The position numbers were made by a program, and so were the translations under genes. Below, piece by piece: positions 35,982 through 44,849 of a DNA stretch of 64,000 nucleotides. The notes beneath the pieces are model-generated. The model was not told the origin of the DNA and made no database searches. It saw only the letters and a list, made by a program, of their open reading frames with translations. Source of the DNA: Gp13-AA77 sp035946575 (GTDB lineage: Bacteria; Acidobacteriota; Terriglobia; UBA7540); assembly GCA_035946575.1 (NCBI GenBank), contig DASYZG010000012.1, positions 9,141-73,140 of the forward strand, read 5' to 3'. Position 1 is the stretch's first letter. Every line of letters starts with the position of its first letter.

Positions 35982-36377
35982 TCACTTCCGGTATTGCTCG
36001 TCGGTGACCTGTTCCATCCACTCGACCACCTTGCCGTCCTTTCGCTCCTGAATGGCGATGTGCGTCATGGCGGTGGCCGGCGTGGCCCCGTGCCAGTGCT
36101 TCTCGCCGGGCGGGAACCAGACCACGTCGCCGGGGCGGATCTCCTGGACGGGTCCGCTTTCGCGCTGGGCCCATCCACAGCCGGCCGTAACGATCAGGAT
36201 CTGGCCAAGCGGATGCGTGTGCCATGCAGTTCGAGCGCCGGGCTCGAAGGTAACGCTGGCGCATTGAACAAGCGCCGGATCGGGTGCCTGAAAAAGGGGA
36301 TCGATGCGGGCGGTGCCGGTGAACCACTCTGCCGGTCCCTTCACTGATGGCTGCGAGCCGGCTCTCTTGATATCCAT
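35982..36377 (-). CDS. Cupin domain protein
   Basis: A 131-residue single-domain cupin. Metal-binding residues are seen in TAWHTHPLGQILIV (two His, then Gln in place of the usual Glu) and in PPGEKHWHGAT (His). This is the form found in small quercetinase- or mandelonitrile-lyase-like cupins often encoded beside aldo/keto reductases. ATG 36377 is preceded by AGAGAGGAC; a start 11 codons upstream adds MFRCHPERGLQ, which seems less likely. It follows the aldo/keto reductase gene by 39 bases on the same strand. Confidence 0.88.
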   Translation of the reverse strand: MDIKRAGSQPSVKGPAEWFTGTARIDPLFQAPDPALVQCASVTFEPGARTAWHTHPLGQILIVTAGCGWAQRESGPVQEIRPGDVVWFPPGEKHWHGATPATAMTHIAIQERKDGKVVEWMEQVTDEQYRK

Positions 36378-36416
36378 TTGAAGTCCTCTCTCTGGATGGC
36401 AGCGGAACACGTGCCT

Positions 36417-37412
36417 TCAGCGATTGCTTAGTTGCTCTATCTGCTCGGGATATCGAGCCCCTTGCACCGTGATCTTCGACGCGGCGCTTTCGATTTGATC
36501 GAGATCGTCAGGCGTAAGTTCGACAGACACCGCCCCGAGGTTTTCCTCCAGCCGATTCAATTTTGTGGTGCCCGGTATGGGAACCATCCATGGCTTCCGG
36601 GCCAGGATCCAGGCGAGCGCGATCTGCGCCGGCGTCGCCTTCTTCTGGTACGCCATCTTGCTGAGCAGATCGATCACCCCCTGGTTCGCTCTGAGCGCTT
36701 CGGGTGTGAACCGGGGCAGGATGCTGCGGAAGTCGGTTTTGTCAAACCTTGCATTTTCGTCGATCTTGCCCGTCAGAAAGCCCTTGCCTAACGGGCTGTA
36801 AGGTACGAATCCGATACCGAGTTCTTCGAGCGCCGGCAGCACTTCCTCTTCAGGGCGCCGCCACCAGAGCGAGTATTCGCTTTGGACGGCGGTCACCGGC
36901 TGAACCGCGTGCGCGCGGCGGATCGTCTTCGCGGCGGCTTCCGAAAGGCCGAAGTGCTTCACCTTGCCTTCCTTGATCAGGTCTTTCACCGCGCCTGCTA
37001 CCTCCTCGATCGGAACATCCGGATCAACGCGATGCTGGTAGAACAGATCGATGGCGTCGACCCTGAGCCGCCGGAGTGAGGCGTCGGCAACCCGCTTGAT
37101 TTGCCCGGGACGGCTGTCGAGGCCCGCCAGGCCTCGCTCCGCCTTGGGGTCGATTCTCCACCCGAACTTGGTGGCGAGCACCACCTGGCCGCGGAAGGGT
37201 TCGAGGGCTTCTCCCACGAGTTCTTCGTTGATGTACGGGCCGTAGACCTCAGCGGTGTCAAAGAATGTGACGCCACGTTCGACCGCTGCGCGGATCAGCG
37301 AGATCATCTCCTGCTTGTCCTTGGGCGGACCGTAAGAGAAGCTCATGCCCATACAACCGAGTCCGATTGCCGAGACCTCCAGGCCGCTGTTTCCCAGTTT
37401 GCGCTTCTGCAT
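36417..37412 (-). CDS. Aldo/keto reductase
   Basis: A 331-residue TIM-barrel NADPH-dependent oxidoreductase of the YajO/IolS-like group. It opens with RKLGNSGLEVSAIGLGCMGM. Catalytic residues of the tetrad are visible as Asp and Tyr in FFDTAEVYGP, Lys in VLATKFGW and His in LFYQHRVDP. WMVPIPGTTKLNRLEENLGA near the end binds the cofactor. The physiological substrate cannot be predicted. It heads a two-gene unit with the cupin, a pairing often linked to detoxification of small carbonyl compounds. The start is a plain ATG at 37412. Confidence 0.93.
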   Translation of the reverse strand: MQKRKLGNSGLEVSAIGLGCMGMSFSYGPPKDKQEMISLIRAAVERGVTFFDTAEVYGPYINEELVGEALEPFRGQVVLATKFGWRIDPKAERGLAGLDSRPGQIKRVADASLRRLRVDAIDLFYQHRVDPDVPIEEVAGAVKDLIKEGKVKHFGLSEAAAKTIRRAHAVQPVTAVQSEYSLWWRRPEEEVLPALEELGIGFVPYSPLGKGFLTGKIDENARFDKTDFRSILPRFTPEALRANQGVIDLLSKMAYQKKATPAQIALAWILARKPWMVPIPGTTKLNRLEENLGAVSVELTPDDLDQIESAASKITVQGARYPEQIEQLSNR

Positions 37413-37584
37413 TGTTCTCCCTTCCGAAACTCTTCTTCGTCGGCCAGTCGAAACCGACCGCTGCCGTTCCTATCGATGGTATTACAAGCATGCTAACGAT
37501 AGAAAGGACTTGACTTCCGGCTCGTCTGCTGCCATCCTCTCCCGGATTGGGGGAGTCGCCAAATCTGATATTTGAGGTGTGCAA

Positions 37585-38643
37585 GTGTCACGAAATTTAG
37601 CGCGCTTAGCTCTTCCCGCCATCATCGCTGTTTTCCTGCTCAGTTCTCTGGCTACTGCGCAATCGAGCGACCTATTCCCCGATTTCGGCGCTCCCAAAGT
37701 GCTTCAACCGGGTACGGTCACGCTCCACGGAAGTGCGACATGCCTGAATGGCGCGCCCAAAGAGAGTATCTGCAAATCCCTTACGGTATCCTGTCCGGGA
37801 CTCCCCGACATTAACGGCACCATCGGAGTGGCCCAACCTGCGAATGCCATAGGTACGATCATTCTTCTCGCCGGCGGGCCGGGAGTCAACTTTCTCGATG
37901 ACGGCTTCGCCGTCCCGTACTACAACGATGGCTTCAACGTGGTCCAGTTGGCATGGGCCAAGGGAAGTGATTGGCCAGACGCAAACGACGTCGGCATCAA
38001 AGTGGCGGCCTGCCGGCCCGCCGCCATCTTCAAGTGGGTGTACCAGAACGTCCAGAAAAACAAGAAGACCATCGGCTTTTGTGGCCAGGGAATCAGCGGC
38101 GGCGGTGGGGAATTCGGCTACGGCCTCGCCGATTACGGAATGGCGAACTACTTTGACTATGTGGTGATCGCGTCCGGCCCCGGGGTCACGCGCATGGACT
38201 ACGGCTGCGATCCGCCTTTGTACACGGGTCCCGCGCTCAACCTGTGCCCGTTGCTCACCGACGCGCCTTATGCCTACCCGTTGGGGAACCCCATCATAGC
38301 CGGCGTGAACAAATGGGAGGGCACCACCACCTGCGGCGAAAGCAACCCTCTGCAAAGCGACATTACTCTCTGGGCGCGCGATTCCCTCTGGAGTTCCGCC
38401 TCCAATTATACTTATCCGAAGACCGCCATTAGCTGGTTCTTCTGCACGACGCCTGCAAGCCTGACGGAAAACACGGGCCAGGGCGATCTTCTTTATCAGC
38501 AGATCACCGCGAAGAACTCTCCTTCGGATATCAATTGCTATTCCGGGGTGTGTAGCGGGGAAGAGGTATGGCAGGACCAGAATGCCGTGTCCGACACCAT
38601 GTCAGACATGCTGACGAACTGCGTACCCAACCACAACCCGTAA
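37585..38643 (+). CDS. Secreted protein with hydrolase-like glycine motif
   Basis: A 352-residue exported protein (signal peptide about 1-26, LARLALPAIIAVFLLSSLAT). The mature protein has at least ten Cys, suggesting disulfides. IILLAGGPGVNFLDD resembles the oxyanion region of alpha/beta hydrolases. GFCGQGISGGGGEFGYGLADYG looks like a nucleophile elbow with Ser in G-x-S-G-G. The catalytic Asp/His cannot be placed. GTG 37585 is chosen because GAGG lies at good spacing; the preceding GTG (37579) would leave none. No close family is recognised; an esterase role is inferred. Confidence 0.7.
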   Translation: MSRNLARLALPAIIAVFLLSSLATAQSSDLFPDFGAPKVLQPGTVTLHGSATCLNGAPKESICKSLTVSCPGLPDINGTIGVAQPANAIGTIILLAGGPGVNFLDDGFAVPYYNDGFNVVQLAWAKGSDWPDANDVGIKVAACRPAAIFKWVYQNVQKNKKTIGFCGQGISGGGGEFGYGLADYGMANYFDYVVIASGPGVTRMDYGCDPPLYTGPALNLCPLLTDAPYAYPLGNPIIAGVNKWEGTTTCGESNPLQSDITLWARDSLWSSASNYTYPKTAISWFFCTTPASLTENTGQGDLLYQQITAKNSPSDINCYSGVCSGEEVWQDQNAVSDTMSDMLTNCVPNHNP

Positions 38644-38760
38644 TACCTGGTACTTTGCCGTCCGTTTTCAAACTGATCGCATGCATGCCGGACGCCACGG
38701 CCACCCGGCCGAGCGCCCGGCACGAATGGATCGAATGGCCGGCAGCGCGGGCATCCGCGC

Positions 38761-40452
38761 TCAGATGTCCCCACGTTTCATCTCACCCATGAGGTGATCA
38801 CAAGACCGCACGGCGAGCGTCATCATGGTGAGCGTCGGATTCTGGCAGGCGCTCGAGGTGAAGCCGGCGCCGTCCATCACGAACAGGTTCTTGACGTCGT
38901 GCGACTGCTGGAACTGGTTCAGCACGGACTTCTTGGGATCGGCTCCCATGCGGGCGATGCCGATTTCGTGGATGGCGTAACCGGGCACGCGGTTGGGAAA
39001 AGCGAAAGTCTTGATATTCTTGCCGCCCGCGGCTTCCATCATCTCGCCCGCCGAGTCGCGCATGTCCTGAATCATGGCCTTTTCGTTGTCGCCGTAGCTC
39101 ATGTGGATGTGCAGCACGGGAATCCCGAAGATATCCGTCACATTGGGATCGATGGTGACGTAATTCTCCCAGCGCGCCAGGCATTCGCCGAAGCCGCCGA
39201 TGCCGACGGTTGTAATCGGCTCCTTCAGAGCGTTCTTGTAAGTGTCGCCGAAGCCCGCGGCGCTCCAGTTGAAGTTGGTGTCGCCTTCGCCTTCGTAGCC
39301 ATAGCCGCGAATGAACTTTTTCGAGCGCTCGCCGCCGGGAAGATTCCGGAAGCGCGCCACGTAGATGCCGCAGGGGCGATTGGGGCCGTCGGCCGAGAGA
39401 TTCCCGGGCAGGTCCGGGAACTCGCCCTCGGCGCCGCCGCCCACCCAGACGTGATCCATCAGATAGTGTCCCAGCGCGCCGCTCGAGTTGCCGAGCCCGT
39501 TCGGGTGCTGGCGATTGGCGGAGTTGAGCAGAATCCGCACCGATTCGAGCGACTGCGCGCAGAGCACCACGGCGCGCGCCGCCACCTCCCGCGGCTGGCG
39601 CGTGATGCGGTCGATGTAGAGCACGCCGCGAGCGCGGTTGCGGTCCGTGTCCATAAGCACCTGGTAGCCCATGGCGTTCGGGATGAGAGTGCAGCGCTGG
39701 GTGGCGAGGGCATCGGCCACGGTGGTGAATAGCGAATTGAAATAGGAATGCGTAATGCAACCGCGATCGCAGGGGCCGCAGTAATGGCAAGGCGCACGGC
39801 CATTGAGCGGGCGCGTGATGTTGGCGGTGCGCGTCGGGGTGACCGTCCAGCCGAGCTTGTCTTTCACGCGCGTGCGAAAGCGCGTCTCGCCGCAGGTCAT
39901 GCCCATGTCAGGCTGGAATTTACCGTCGGGGATCTGCGGGACGCCCTCCGCGCGTCCGGCGACGCCCACGTACTCTTCCACCAGGTCGTAGTAAGGCTCC
40001 AGATCCTTGTAGCTGAGCGGCCAATCCTCGCCATACCCGTCATAGGAAGCAGCCTTCAGGTCGTAATCGCTTAGCCGCAGGGCGACGCGGCCCCAGATGT
40101 TGGCGCGTCCGCCGACTACGCGCAGGCGTCCCTGCCAGCTGAACGGCATGCCGGGCGGCGTGGTGTACGGTTCCTCGAGATCGTTCGCGAACCAGTCCAG
40201 AGTGTACTCGTTGCAGGAGCCGAGCTGGGACTGGATGGGCCGCGTGCGGCGGAGGTACTCCGCCGACAGGTTCCGGTACTTCAGGTCGAAGGGCCGCTTG
40301 TGCTCGCGAAAGTCGTCGTCGCCGTGATTGCGTCCGCAGTCGATGAGCGCCACTTTCAAGCCGCCTTCGGAGAGCCGCTTCGCCGCCCATCCGCCCGAAG
40401 CGCCGGAACCTACTACGATCGCGTCATAGACACTGTCTGAAGCTTTGGCCAT
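38761..40452 (-). CDS. GMC family FAD-dependent oxidoreductase (solo)
   Basis: A 563-residue flavoprotein. The FAD-binding motif VVGSGASGGWAAKRLSEGG lies at residues 13-31. The middle of the protein has ALRLSDYDLKAAS and a Cys cluster, CHYCGPCDRGC, characteristic of bacterial sugar/gluconate-type GMC dehydrogenases that pass electrons to cytochrome c. The C-terminus carries the active-site His of GYAIHEIGIARMG and the Asn region CQNPTLTMMTLAV. No signal peptide is visible, yet partners of this type are often exported with a Tat-bearing subunit; none lies beside it here. It is about 33% larger than a minimal GMC core, as usual for this subgroup. Confidence 0.92.
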   Translation of the reverse strand: MAKASDSVYDAIVVGSGASGGWAAKRLSEGGLKVALIDCGRNHGDDDFREHKRPFDLKYRNLSAEYLRRTRPIQSQLGSCNEYTLDWFANDLEEPYTTPPGMPFSWQGRLRVVGGRANIWGRVALRLSDYDLKAASYDGYGEDWPLSYKDLEPYYDLVEEYVGVAGRAEGVPQIPDGKFQPDMGMTCGETRFRTRVKDKLGWTVTPTRTANITRPLNGRAPCHYCGPCDRGCITHSYFNSLFTTVADALATQRCTLIPNAMGYQVLMDTDRNRARGVLYIDRITRQPREVAARAVVLCAQSLESVRILLNSANRQHPNGLGNSSGALGHYLMDHVWVGGGAEGEFPDLPGNLSADGPNRPCGIYVARFRNLPGGERSKKFIRGYGYEGEGDTNFNWSAAGFGDTYKNALKEPITTVGIGGFGECLARWENYVTIDPNVTDIFGIPVLHIHMSYGDNEKAMIQDMRDSAGEMMEAAGGKNIKTFAFPNRVPGYAIHEIGIARMGADPKKSVLNQFQQSHDVKNLFVMDGAGFTSSACQNPTLTMMTLAVRSCDHLMGEMKRGDI

Positions 40453-40550
40453 AGGTCACCTCGAAGTTCTCCAGATTAGCACTTACTTCACCCCGGTTCG
40501 ACTTCGTGTTCAGTTCCTCGTCAGTTATACTACCGGCAGCAGAGGAACAT

Positions 40551-40762
40551 ATGACGAAAATCATCGGAGCGGTCTTCGACGGTGAGGTGTTACGCCCTGA
40601 CGAACAGCTCGGATTTCCCCCAACACGCGCCTGCGCCTCACCATTGAGAGGGCGGCGCGTTCAGGTGAGCCGTCCCTGTTCCTGCGTACCGCGCGAGCGC
40701 CGGCGTCGATGAGTCCGCGCGAATGGTCGAGCAAACTCAGAGACCTGCCTCTGGTGAATTAA
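40551..40762 (+). pseudogene. Frameshifted AF2212-type (DUF104) antitoxin
   Basis: The start MTKIIGAVFDGEVLRPDEQL matches DUF104 antitoxins. After GFPP (near 40621) the frame goes wrong, and the expected continuation is read in the next frame as NTRLRLTIERAARSGEPSLF, ending ...REWSSKLRDLPLVN and a TAA at 40760. Restoring one C in the CCCCC run makes a normal 70-residue antitoxin. No VapC-type PIN toxin follows, so the pair is probably dead, unless the deletion is a sequencing error. A short NUDIX gene starts 35 bases downstream. Confidence 0.75.
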
Positions 40763-40796
40763 CCTGCTGTGCGTCTAATCCTACAGACCTGACATT

Positions 40797-41249
40797 ATGC
40801 ACATGGACGCTGTCAGCCGCCGCCTGTTCTGGATCGCATCGCGCGTCGCGTTCACGGTTTACACACGCTTCCCGATTTTTGGAACCTTGCGCTCGGCCGT
40901 GGGAGTCATCCGTCGCGGAGCGGACTATCTCGCCATCGATCGCGCCGACGGCCGCGGCCTCGGATTGCCGGGCGGCCTGGCCCGGCGGCGGGAATCTGAC
41001 GAGCAGGCCGTGCGGCGCGAGATCGCCGAAGAAACCGGACTCACCGTGACCAGCGCCGAGTATCTCTTTCGCTGCTCCGTGTCCCATCCGATTCCCGCCA
41101 GCATTGCGGTTTTCCAGGTCACCGCAATAGGCGATCTCCGCGGATCCTGGGAAGGCGAACCGCGCTGGGTTACACTCGATGAACTACGTTCGCGAGCCAC
41201 CAAGGCCCAGCGGCCCATCATCGAGCAACTCGGACGCTCGAATCCTTAG
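40797..41249 (+). CDS. NUDIX hydrolase
   Basis: A 150-residue enzyme of the NUDIX superfamily, which cleaves nucleoside diphosphates linked to another group. The complete box G-x5-E-x7-R-E-U-x-E-E-x-G-U is seen as GGLARRRESDEQAVRREI followed by AEETGL (about 62-85), with the metal-binding glutamates intact. The N-terminus (FWIASRVAFTVYTRFPIFG) is unusually hydrophobic and may associate with the membrane. The substrate is unknown. The gene ends in a 4-base convergent overlap with the processing peptidase. Confidence 0.9.
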   Translation: MHMDAVSRRLFWIASRVAFTVYTRFPIFGTLRSAVGVIRRGADYLAIDRADGRGLGLPGGLARRRESDEQAVRREIAEETGLTVTSAEYLFRCSVSHPIPASIAVFQVTAIGDLRGSWEGEPRWVTLDELRSRATKAQRPIIEQLGRSNP

Positions 41250-43048
41250 CGGCCCGCGGCGAGCCTGCGGTCGCGTCTTCCGATCAGGTCCGGACGCCGG
41301 TACGCCTGTTGGGAGGATGCGGCAGGTTTGAGCAGTTCCGGGATGCGCGGGAACAATCCCTCCGCGCTTTGAACCTGAGGATCGGCTTTGGTAGCGACCT
41401 CGTCGCCGGCGGCGACGCCGTAGACGAGGTTCATCACCTCGGTGCGAATGCGCAGCTCGAGATAGTCGTGGTCCCGCTCCCAGTAATTCTCCGGTGTGCG
41501 CACGCCGCTCCGGTGGAGAAAATCCTGAAAATCGCCCAGCACCTGATCATCAGGCTGGAAGCTGTGCGAGATCTGCGAGTGCGCATCGCGGTACTGGTCC
41601 GCGAATTCCGTGAAGGCGCCACGCTGGTCGAGAAACTGCACCCAAGGGTCGAGATCGGGTGCTGGGAGAATCACGTCCGGGGTGACGCCGCCGCCGGCGG
41701 CCAGTGCGCGCCCGTCGTCGGTGCGGAAGCCGGTGGTCTCGCCGGTGCGGCTGGGCGCCATGTCTTCGAGTGAGGTGCCTGGAATGGGCCGCTGGATCGA
41801 CCTGCCGCTGGGCGTGAAATACTGCGCCACCGTCAGGGCCAGGCCCGTGTTGTCGCTGAGCGGCATGACGTTCTGCACTACCCCCTTGCCGTAGGTGGGT
41901 TCGCCCGCAACGACAGCACGGTCGTGTTCCTCGAGCGCTGCCGCCAGCACTTCCGAAGCGCTGGCCGTCTCGCCGTTGACCAGCACCACCAAGGGACCGC
42001 GCCAGGACTGGAAATTCTCGGGCGGCTCGGCGGTGCGAAAGGTCTGCGGGGGCTGCGCCCGCCCACGAACCGTCAATACCGAGAGGCCTTTGGGCAGGAA
42101 AATGCTCGCCACGCCGATGGCCGCCTGCACCTGGCCGCCGTGATTGTCGCGCAAGTCGAGGAGCACGCCGCCCAGGGCCGCGCCGGACCCCGCGCTCTTC
42201 CGGGCGCCACCCTTGGCCGCCATCCCGGAAGATCCCTGAAGGCTGCCGGAACTGGTGCTGGCAGCCTGTTTCTGCAATCGGGCGAGAGCCTTGGATACCT
42301 CTTCCGGAGTGTTCGACTCGAAGCTCGCGATGTGCAGATATCCGATGCCGGGCCGCAGCATGAAGATTTTGTCGACGGTCGGCAGATTGAGTTCGGCGGG
42401 CTTCAGCTCATAATCCTGCGAGACGACTTTTCCCGGATGGATCACACCCAGCCGCACAGGCTTCCCGCGGGCCTGCTGCAGCAACCCGATCAGGGACCGA
42501 AAGTCCAGGCCGGCGATGCGGGTCCCATTGACCTCCACGATTTCGTCTCCGGGGCCAAGTCCGGCGCGAGCGGACGGCGACTCGGGGGCGACCGAGATTA
42601 CCAGGACCTTGCCCTCCTGGACGTAAAGGATGGAGCCGAATCCAACCGCTTCGCCGCGCTGTTGTTCCTGAAGCTGGCGAAACTGATCGCTATCGAAGAA
42701 CGATGAGAAAGGGTCGAGGGTGGCCAGTGCCTGACGAATGCCGCCGTCAAGAATAACGTGGTCGGGGTCCACCGGATCGATGGCGTTTGCTTCCAGGGCC
42801 GCGTAGACGCGCGCAACCTCTGTTGCGGATGCCGCCACCGGGTCGTCGCCCGGACCGGAATCCGCCGCCGCGGCCGCAGCAGGATCGGCCGCAGCTTGCG
42901 CGAGCGAGACTCCCGGCCGGCCGGCCAGCGAAAGGAGGGCCGCGCTCAGAGCCCCCATCACGATGGTCGTGACCACCGGCAACTCACCACGGCGAAATAG
43001 ATCCGTCCAACGGCTTGGGCCCGCGTGCCCGGGGCGGTGCAATTGCAT
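41246..43048 (-). CDS. S41 family C-terminal processing peptidase
   Basis: A 600-residue protease. It has an N-terminal anchor helix (VVTTIVMGALSAALLSLAG, about 25-43), an Ala-rich linker and a PDZ domain (about 140-235, GLGPGDEIVEVNGTRIAGLD). The catalytic domain has the Ser in NGETASASEVLAAALEEHDR and the Lys in TYGKGVVQ, the Ser-Lys dyad of CtpA/Prc. A Ser/Gly/Ala-rich insert of about 34 residues (around 259-292) interrupts the start of the protease domain just before GVLLDLRDNHGGQ. The C-terminal third is extra and helical. It probably trims periplasmic proteins. ATG 43048 follows GGGAGG. Confidence 0.92.
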   Translation of the reverse strand: MQLHRPGHAGPSRWTDLFRRGELPVVTTIVMGALSAALLSLAGRPGVSLAQAAADPAAAAAADSGPGDDPVAASATEVARVYAALEANAIDPVDPDHVILDGGIRQALATLDPFSSFFDSDQFRQLQEQQRGEAVGFGSILYVQEGKVLVISVAPESPSARAGLGPGDEIVEVNGTRIAGLDFRSLIGLLQQARGKPVRLGVIHPGKVVSQDYELKPAELNLPTVDKIFMLRPGIGYLHIASFESNTPEEVSKALARLQKQAASTSSGSLQGSSGMAAKGGARKSAGSGAALGGVLLDLRDNHGGQVQAAIGVASIFLPKGLSVLTVRGRAQPPQTFRTAEPPENFQSWRGPLVVLVNGETASASEVLAAALEEHDRAVVAGEPTYGKGVVQNVMPLSDNTGLALTVAQYFTPSGRSIQRPIPGTSLEDMAPSRTGETTGFRTDDGRALAAGGGVTPDVILPAPDLDPWVQFLDQRGAFTEFADQYRDAHSQISHSFQPDDQVLGDFQDFLHRSGVRTPENYWERDHDYLELRIRTEVMNLVYGVAAGDEVATKADPQVQSAEGLFPRIPELLKPAASSQQAYRRPDLIGRRDRRLAAGR

Positions 43049-43282
43049 TCGTGCCTCCCTCTCTATCTTAACCGTGAAACCCGCGCCCTCAAGGCGTGTC
43101 AGGCGGATCGCCACTGCAGGTCAGGGACGCGCGCACGACGAGAGACCGTTGGCCGCGTAACCCTTCGAAAAGTGCGGCTTGCGCGCCAGTGGAGGGGTAA
43201 TGAATGCTATAGTTCAGTAGCGTGCCGGGACCCGGAGGAGCGCGTGAGCCGCGCGAAGTTCCGGTGATTCAAGGGAGTAAAA

Positions 43283-43855
43283 ATGACGACGGGTGTAACC
43301 GCTCTCGCGCTCTTGGTGCTGGGTCTGGTCGCGGTGGGTCTGTTGCTCTATTTCATTGTCCTTTACAACAGCCTGGTAAGGCTGAAGAACGACATCGACA
43401 GGGCGTGGTCCAACATTGACGTGCTGCTGAAGCAGCGTCACGATGAGTTGCCCAAGCTGATCGAGACCTGCAAGGGATACATGCAGTATGAGCAGAAGAC
43501 CTTTCAGGTCATCACCGAGGCGCGCAGCGCCTATCAACGGGCCACCACCTTCGAGGGTAAGGCCCAGGCCGACAGCATGCTGACGGGCGCGTTAAAGAGT
43601 CTCTTCGCGGTGGCGGAAAACTACCCCGACCTCAAGGCCAACGCAAATTTCACCCAGTTGCAGAGCCGCATAACCGATATCGAAGAAAAGGTCGCCGACC
43701 GGCGCGAGTTTTTCAATGACGAAGTCAACACCTATAACATCCGTATCCAACAGTTTCCCACGGTATTCATTGCGAACATGATGAAACTCCAGCAACGCAC
43801 GCTCTTCAAGGTACCCGAGAGCGACCGCAGCGACGTGGAGGTGAAGTTCGCTTAA
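43283..43855 (+). CDS. LemA family membrane protein
   Basis: A 190-residue protein with one N-terminal helix (about 6-27, LALLVLGLVAVGLLLYFIV) and the LemA helical bundle. It shows the diagnostic YNSLVRLKNDIDRAWSNIDV, LLKQRHDELPKLIETCKGYM, LKSLFAVAENYPDLKAN and the block FNDEVNTYNIRIQQFPTVF with the Y-N-x-x-I-x-x-F-P signature. LemA proteins are anchored with most of the chain outside the cytoplasm, and their biochemical role is not settled. It is followed by a GIDE-domain protein, a repeated pairing in bacteria. The ribosome site is AGGGAG. Confidence 0.95.
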   Translation: MTTGVTALALLVLGLVAVGLLLYFIVLYNSLVRLKNDIDRAWSNIDVLLKQRHDELPKLIETCKGYMQYEQKTFQVITEARSAYQRATTFEGKAQADSMLTGALKSLFAVAENYPDLKANANFTQLQSRITDIEEKVADRREFFNDEVNTYNIRIQQFPTVFIANMMKLQQRTLFKVPESDRSDVEVKFA

Positions 43856-43869
43856 GAGTTTGCTGAAAA

Positions 43870-43892
43870 GCTCCGCCGACGCTGTCGGAGCG
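43870..43892 (+). terminator. Hairpin between lemA and GIDE genes
   Basis: GCTCCG-(10)-CGGAGC (and an inner CCGAC-gct-GTCGG) lies 15 bases after the lemA stop, followed by GTCTTTC. It is a weak, partial terminator at best and could set the ratio of the two products. Confidence 0.3.
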
Positions 43893-43914
43893 TCTTTCAA
43901 CATCCTGCTGACGC

Positions 43915-44841
43915 ATGCGATTGATTGTCCTGCTGGCTGCCGGCTTCTGCCTCGGCATCTACTGCTTCTTCCGGGGCTTCCGTTTCCTCCGCCGCTACGA
44001 GATGCTGGCGGACACGCCGCGGACGCCCATCCGCGCTGCCGCCATGGGCTTCGTCGAAGTCTCGGGTAAGGCTTCCGGTCCTGAGACCGTCTACAGCCCC
44101 GTAAGCCACACGCAATGTTACTTCTACCGGGTCGACATCGACCGCTGGCATCAAGGGTCAAGAGGGGGCGGACGCTGGGCTCCATTTGCCACTGACGGCG
44201 ACGGCGTCAGGTTCTATCTCGAAGACGAGACAGGACGGGTCCTGGTGGATGCTCAGGACGCCGAGTTTGACCTCCAGGATGCCGGCCAGACCCAGGTCAT
44301 GCCGGACTTCCTGCCCGCCGGCGACGACAACGCGCCCTCGCCACCCTACATGCCGACGACCGAGAACGACCTGGTTGAGTACATCCATCTCGTCAGTTCA
44401 GGCTCGCGCACGGCGGCTTTTCGCGGGGTCGATCCGGCGCTCGAATACCGAGTCAATCCGCCAGGCAAGAAACCGAGGCCGCGGGCCAAGTCGGGTTTCC
44501 AAGGCTTGAGACTGCCGGGTAGCGGAGATTCCGGGTCGCCCGGCAGCTATCGCCTGACGGAATACTGCATTGTTCCTCAGAAGGCTTACACCGTGGCCGG
44601 CACCTGCGTCGAGAATCCGCGTCCCCACGGCGAGCAGGACCGCAACTTGATCCTCAAGGGTGAGAATCAGCCCACGTTTCTGATTTCAGACGAGAGCAAG
44701 GCCGACCTGCAGAGCGCGCTCGGCTGGCGGACGGGCAAGTATATCTTCGGCGGCGCGGCGCTCACCGTGACTTCGGCGGCGCTGCTGCTGCAAGCGATGG
44801 GTTGGCTGCAGAGCGATTTCCTCGCGCAGTTGCTGAAGTGA
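43915..44841 (+). CDS. GIDE-domain membrane protein (MULAN/E3-ligase-like)
   Basis: A 308-residue protein with a short N-terminal helix (LIVLLAAGFCLGIYCFF), a large extramembrane domain and a C-terminal helix (about 275-297). The middle region has PIRAAAMGFVEVSGKASGPE followed by YSPVSHTQCYFYRVDIDRW. Near the end, RLTEYCIVPQKAYTVAGTC is the GIDE-domain pattern found in mitochondrial MULAN-type ubiquitin ligases, although bacterial members have no RING finger. A disordered Pro/Gly linker lies around 175-210. It is encoded next to LemA. Function is unknown; a shared envelope role with LemA is inferred from the repeated pairing. Confidence 0.78.
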   Translation: MRLIVLLAAGFCLGIYCFFRGFRFLRRYEMLADTPRTPIRAAAMGFVEVSGKASGPETVYSPVSHTQCYFYRVDIDRWHQGSRGGGRWAPFATDGDGVRFYLEDETGRVLVDAQDAEFDLQDAGQTQVMPDFLPAGDDNAPSPPYMPTTENDLVEYIHLVSSGSRTAAFRGVDPALEYRVNPPGKKPRPRAKSGFQGLRLPGSGDSGSPGSYRLTEYCIVPQKAYTVAGTCVENPRPHGEQDRNLILKGENQPTFLISDESKADLQSALGWRTGKYIFGGAALTVTSAALLLQAMGWLQSDFLAQLLK

Positions 44842-44849
44842 GCTCACAC

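Noticed and set aside
40551..41249. Toxin-antitoxin pair (DUF104 plus downstream gene)
   Set aside because: The downstream gene is a NUDIX hydrolase with a full NUDIX box, not a PIN-domain toxin.
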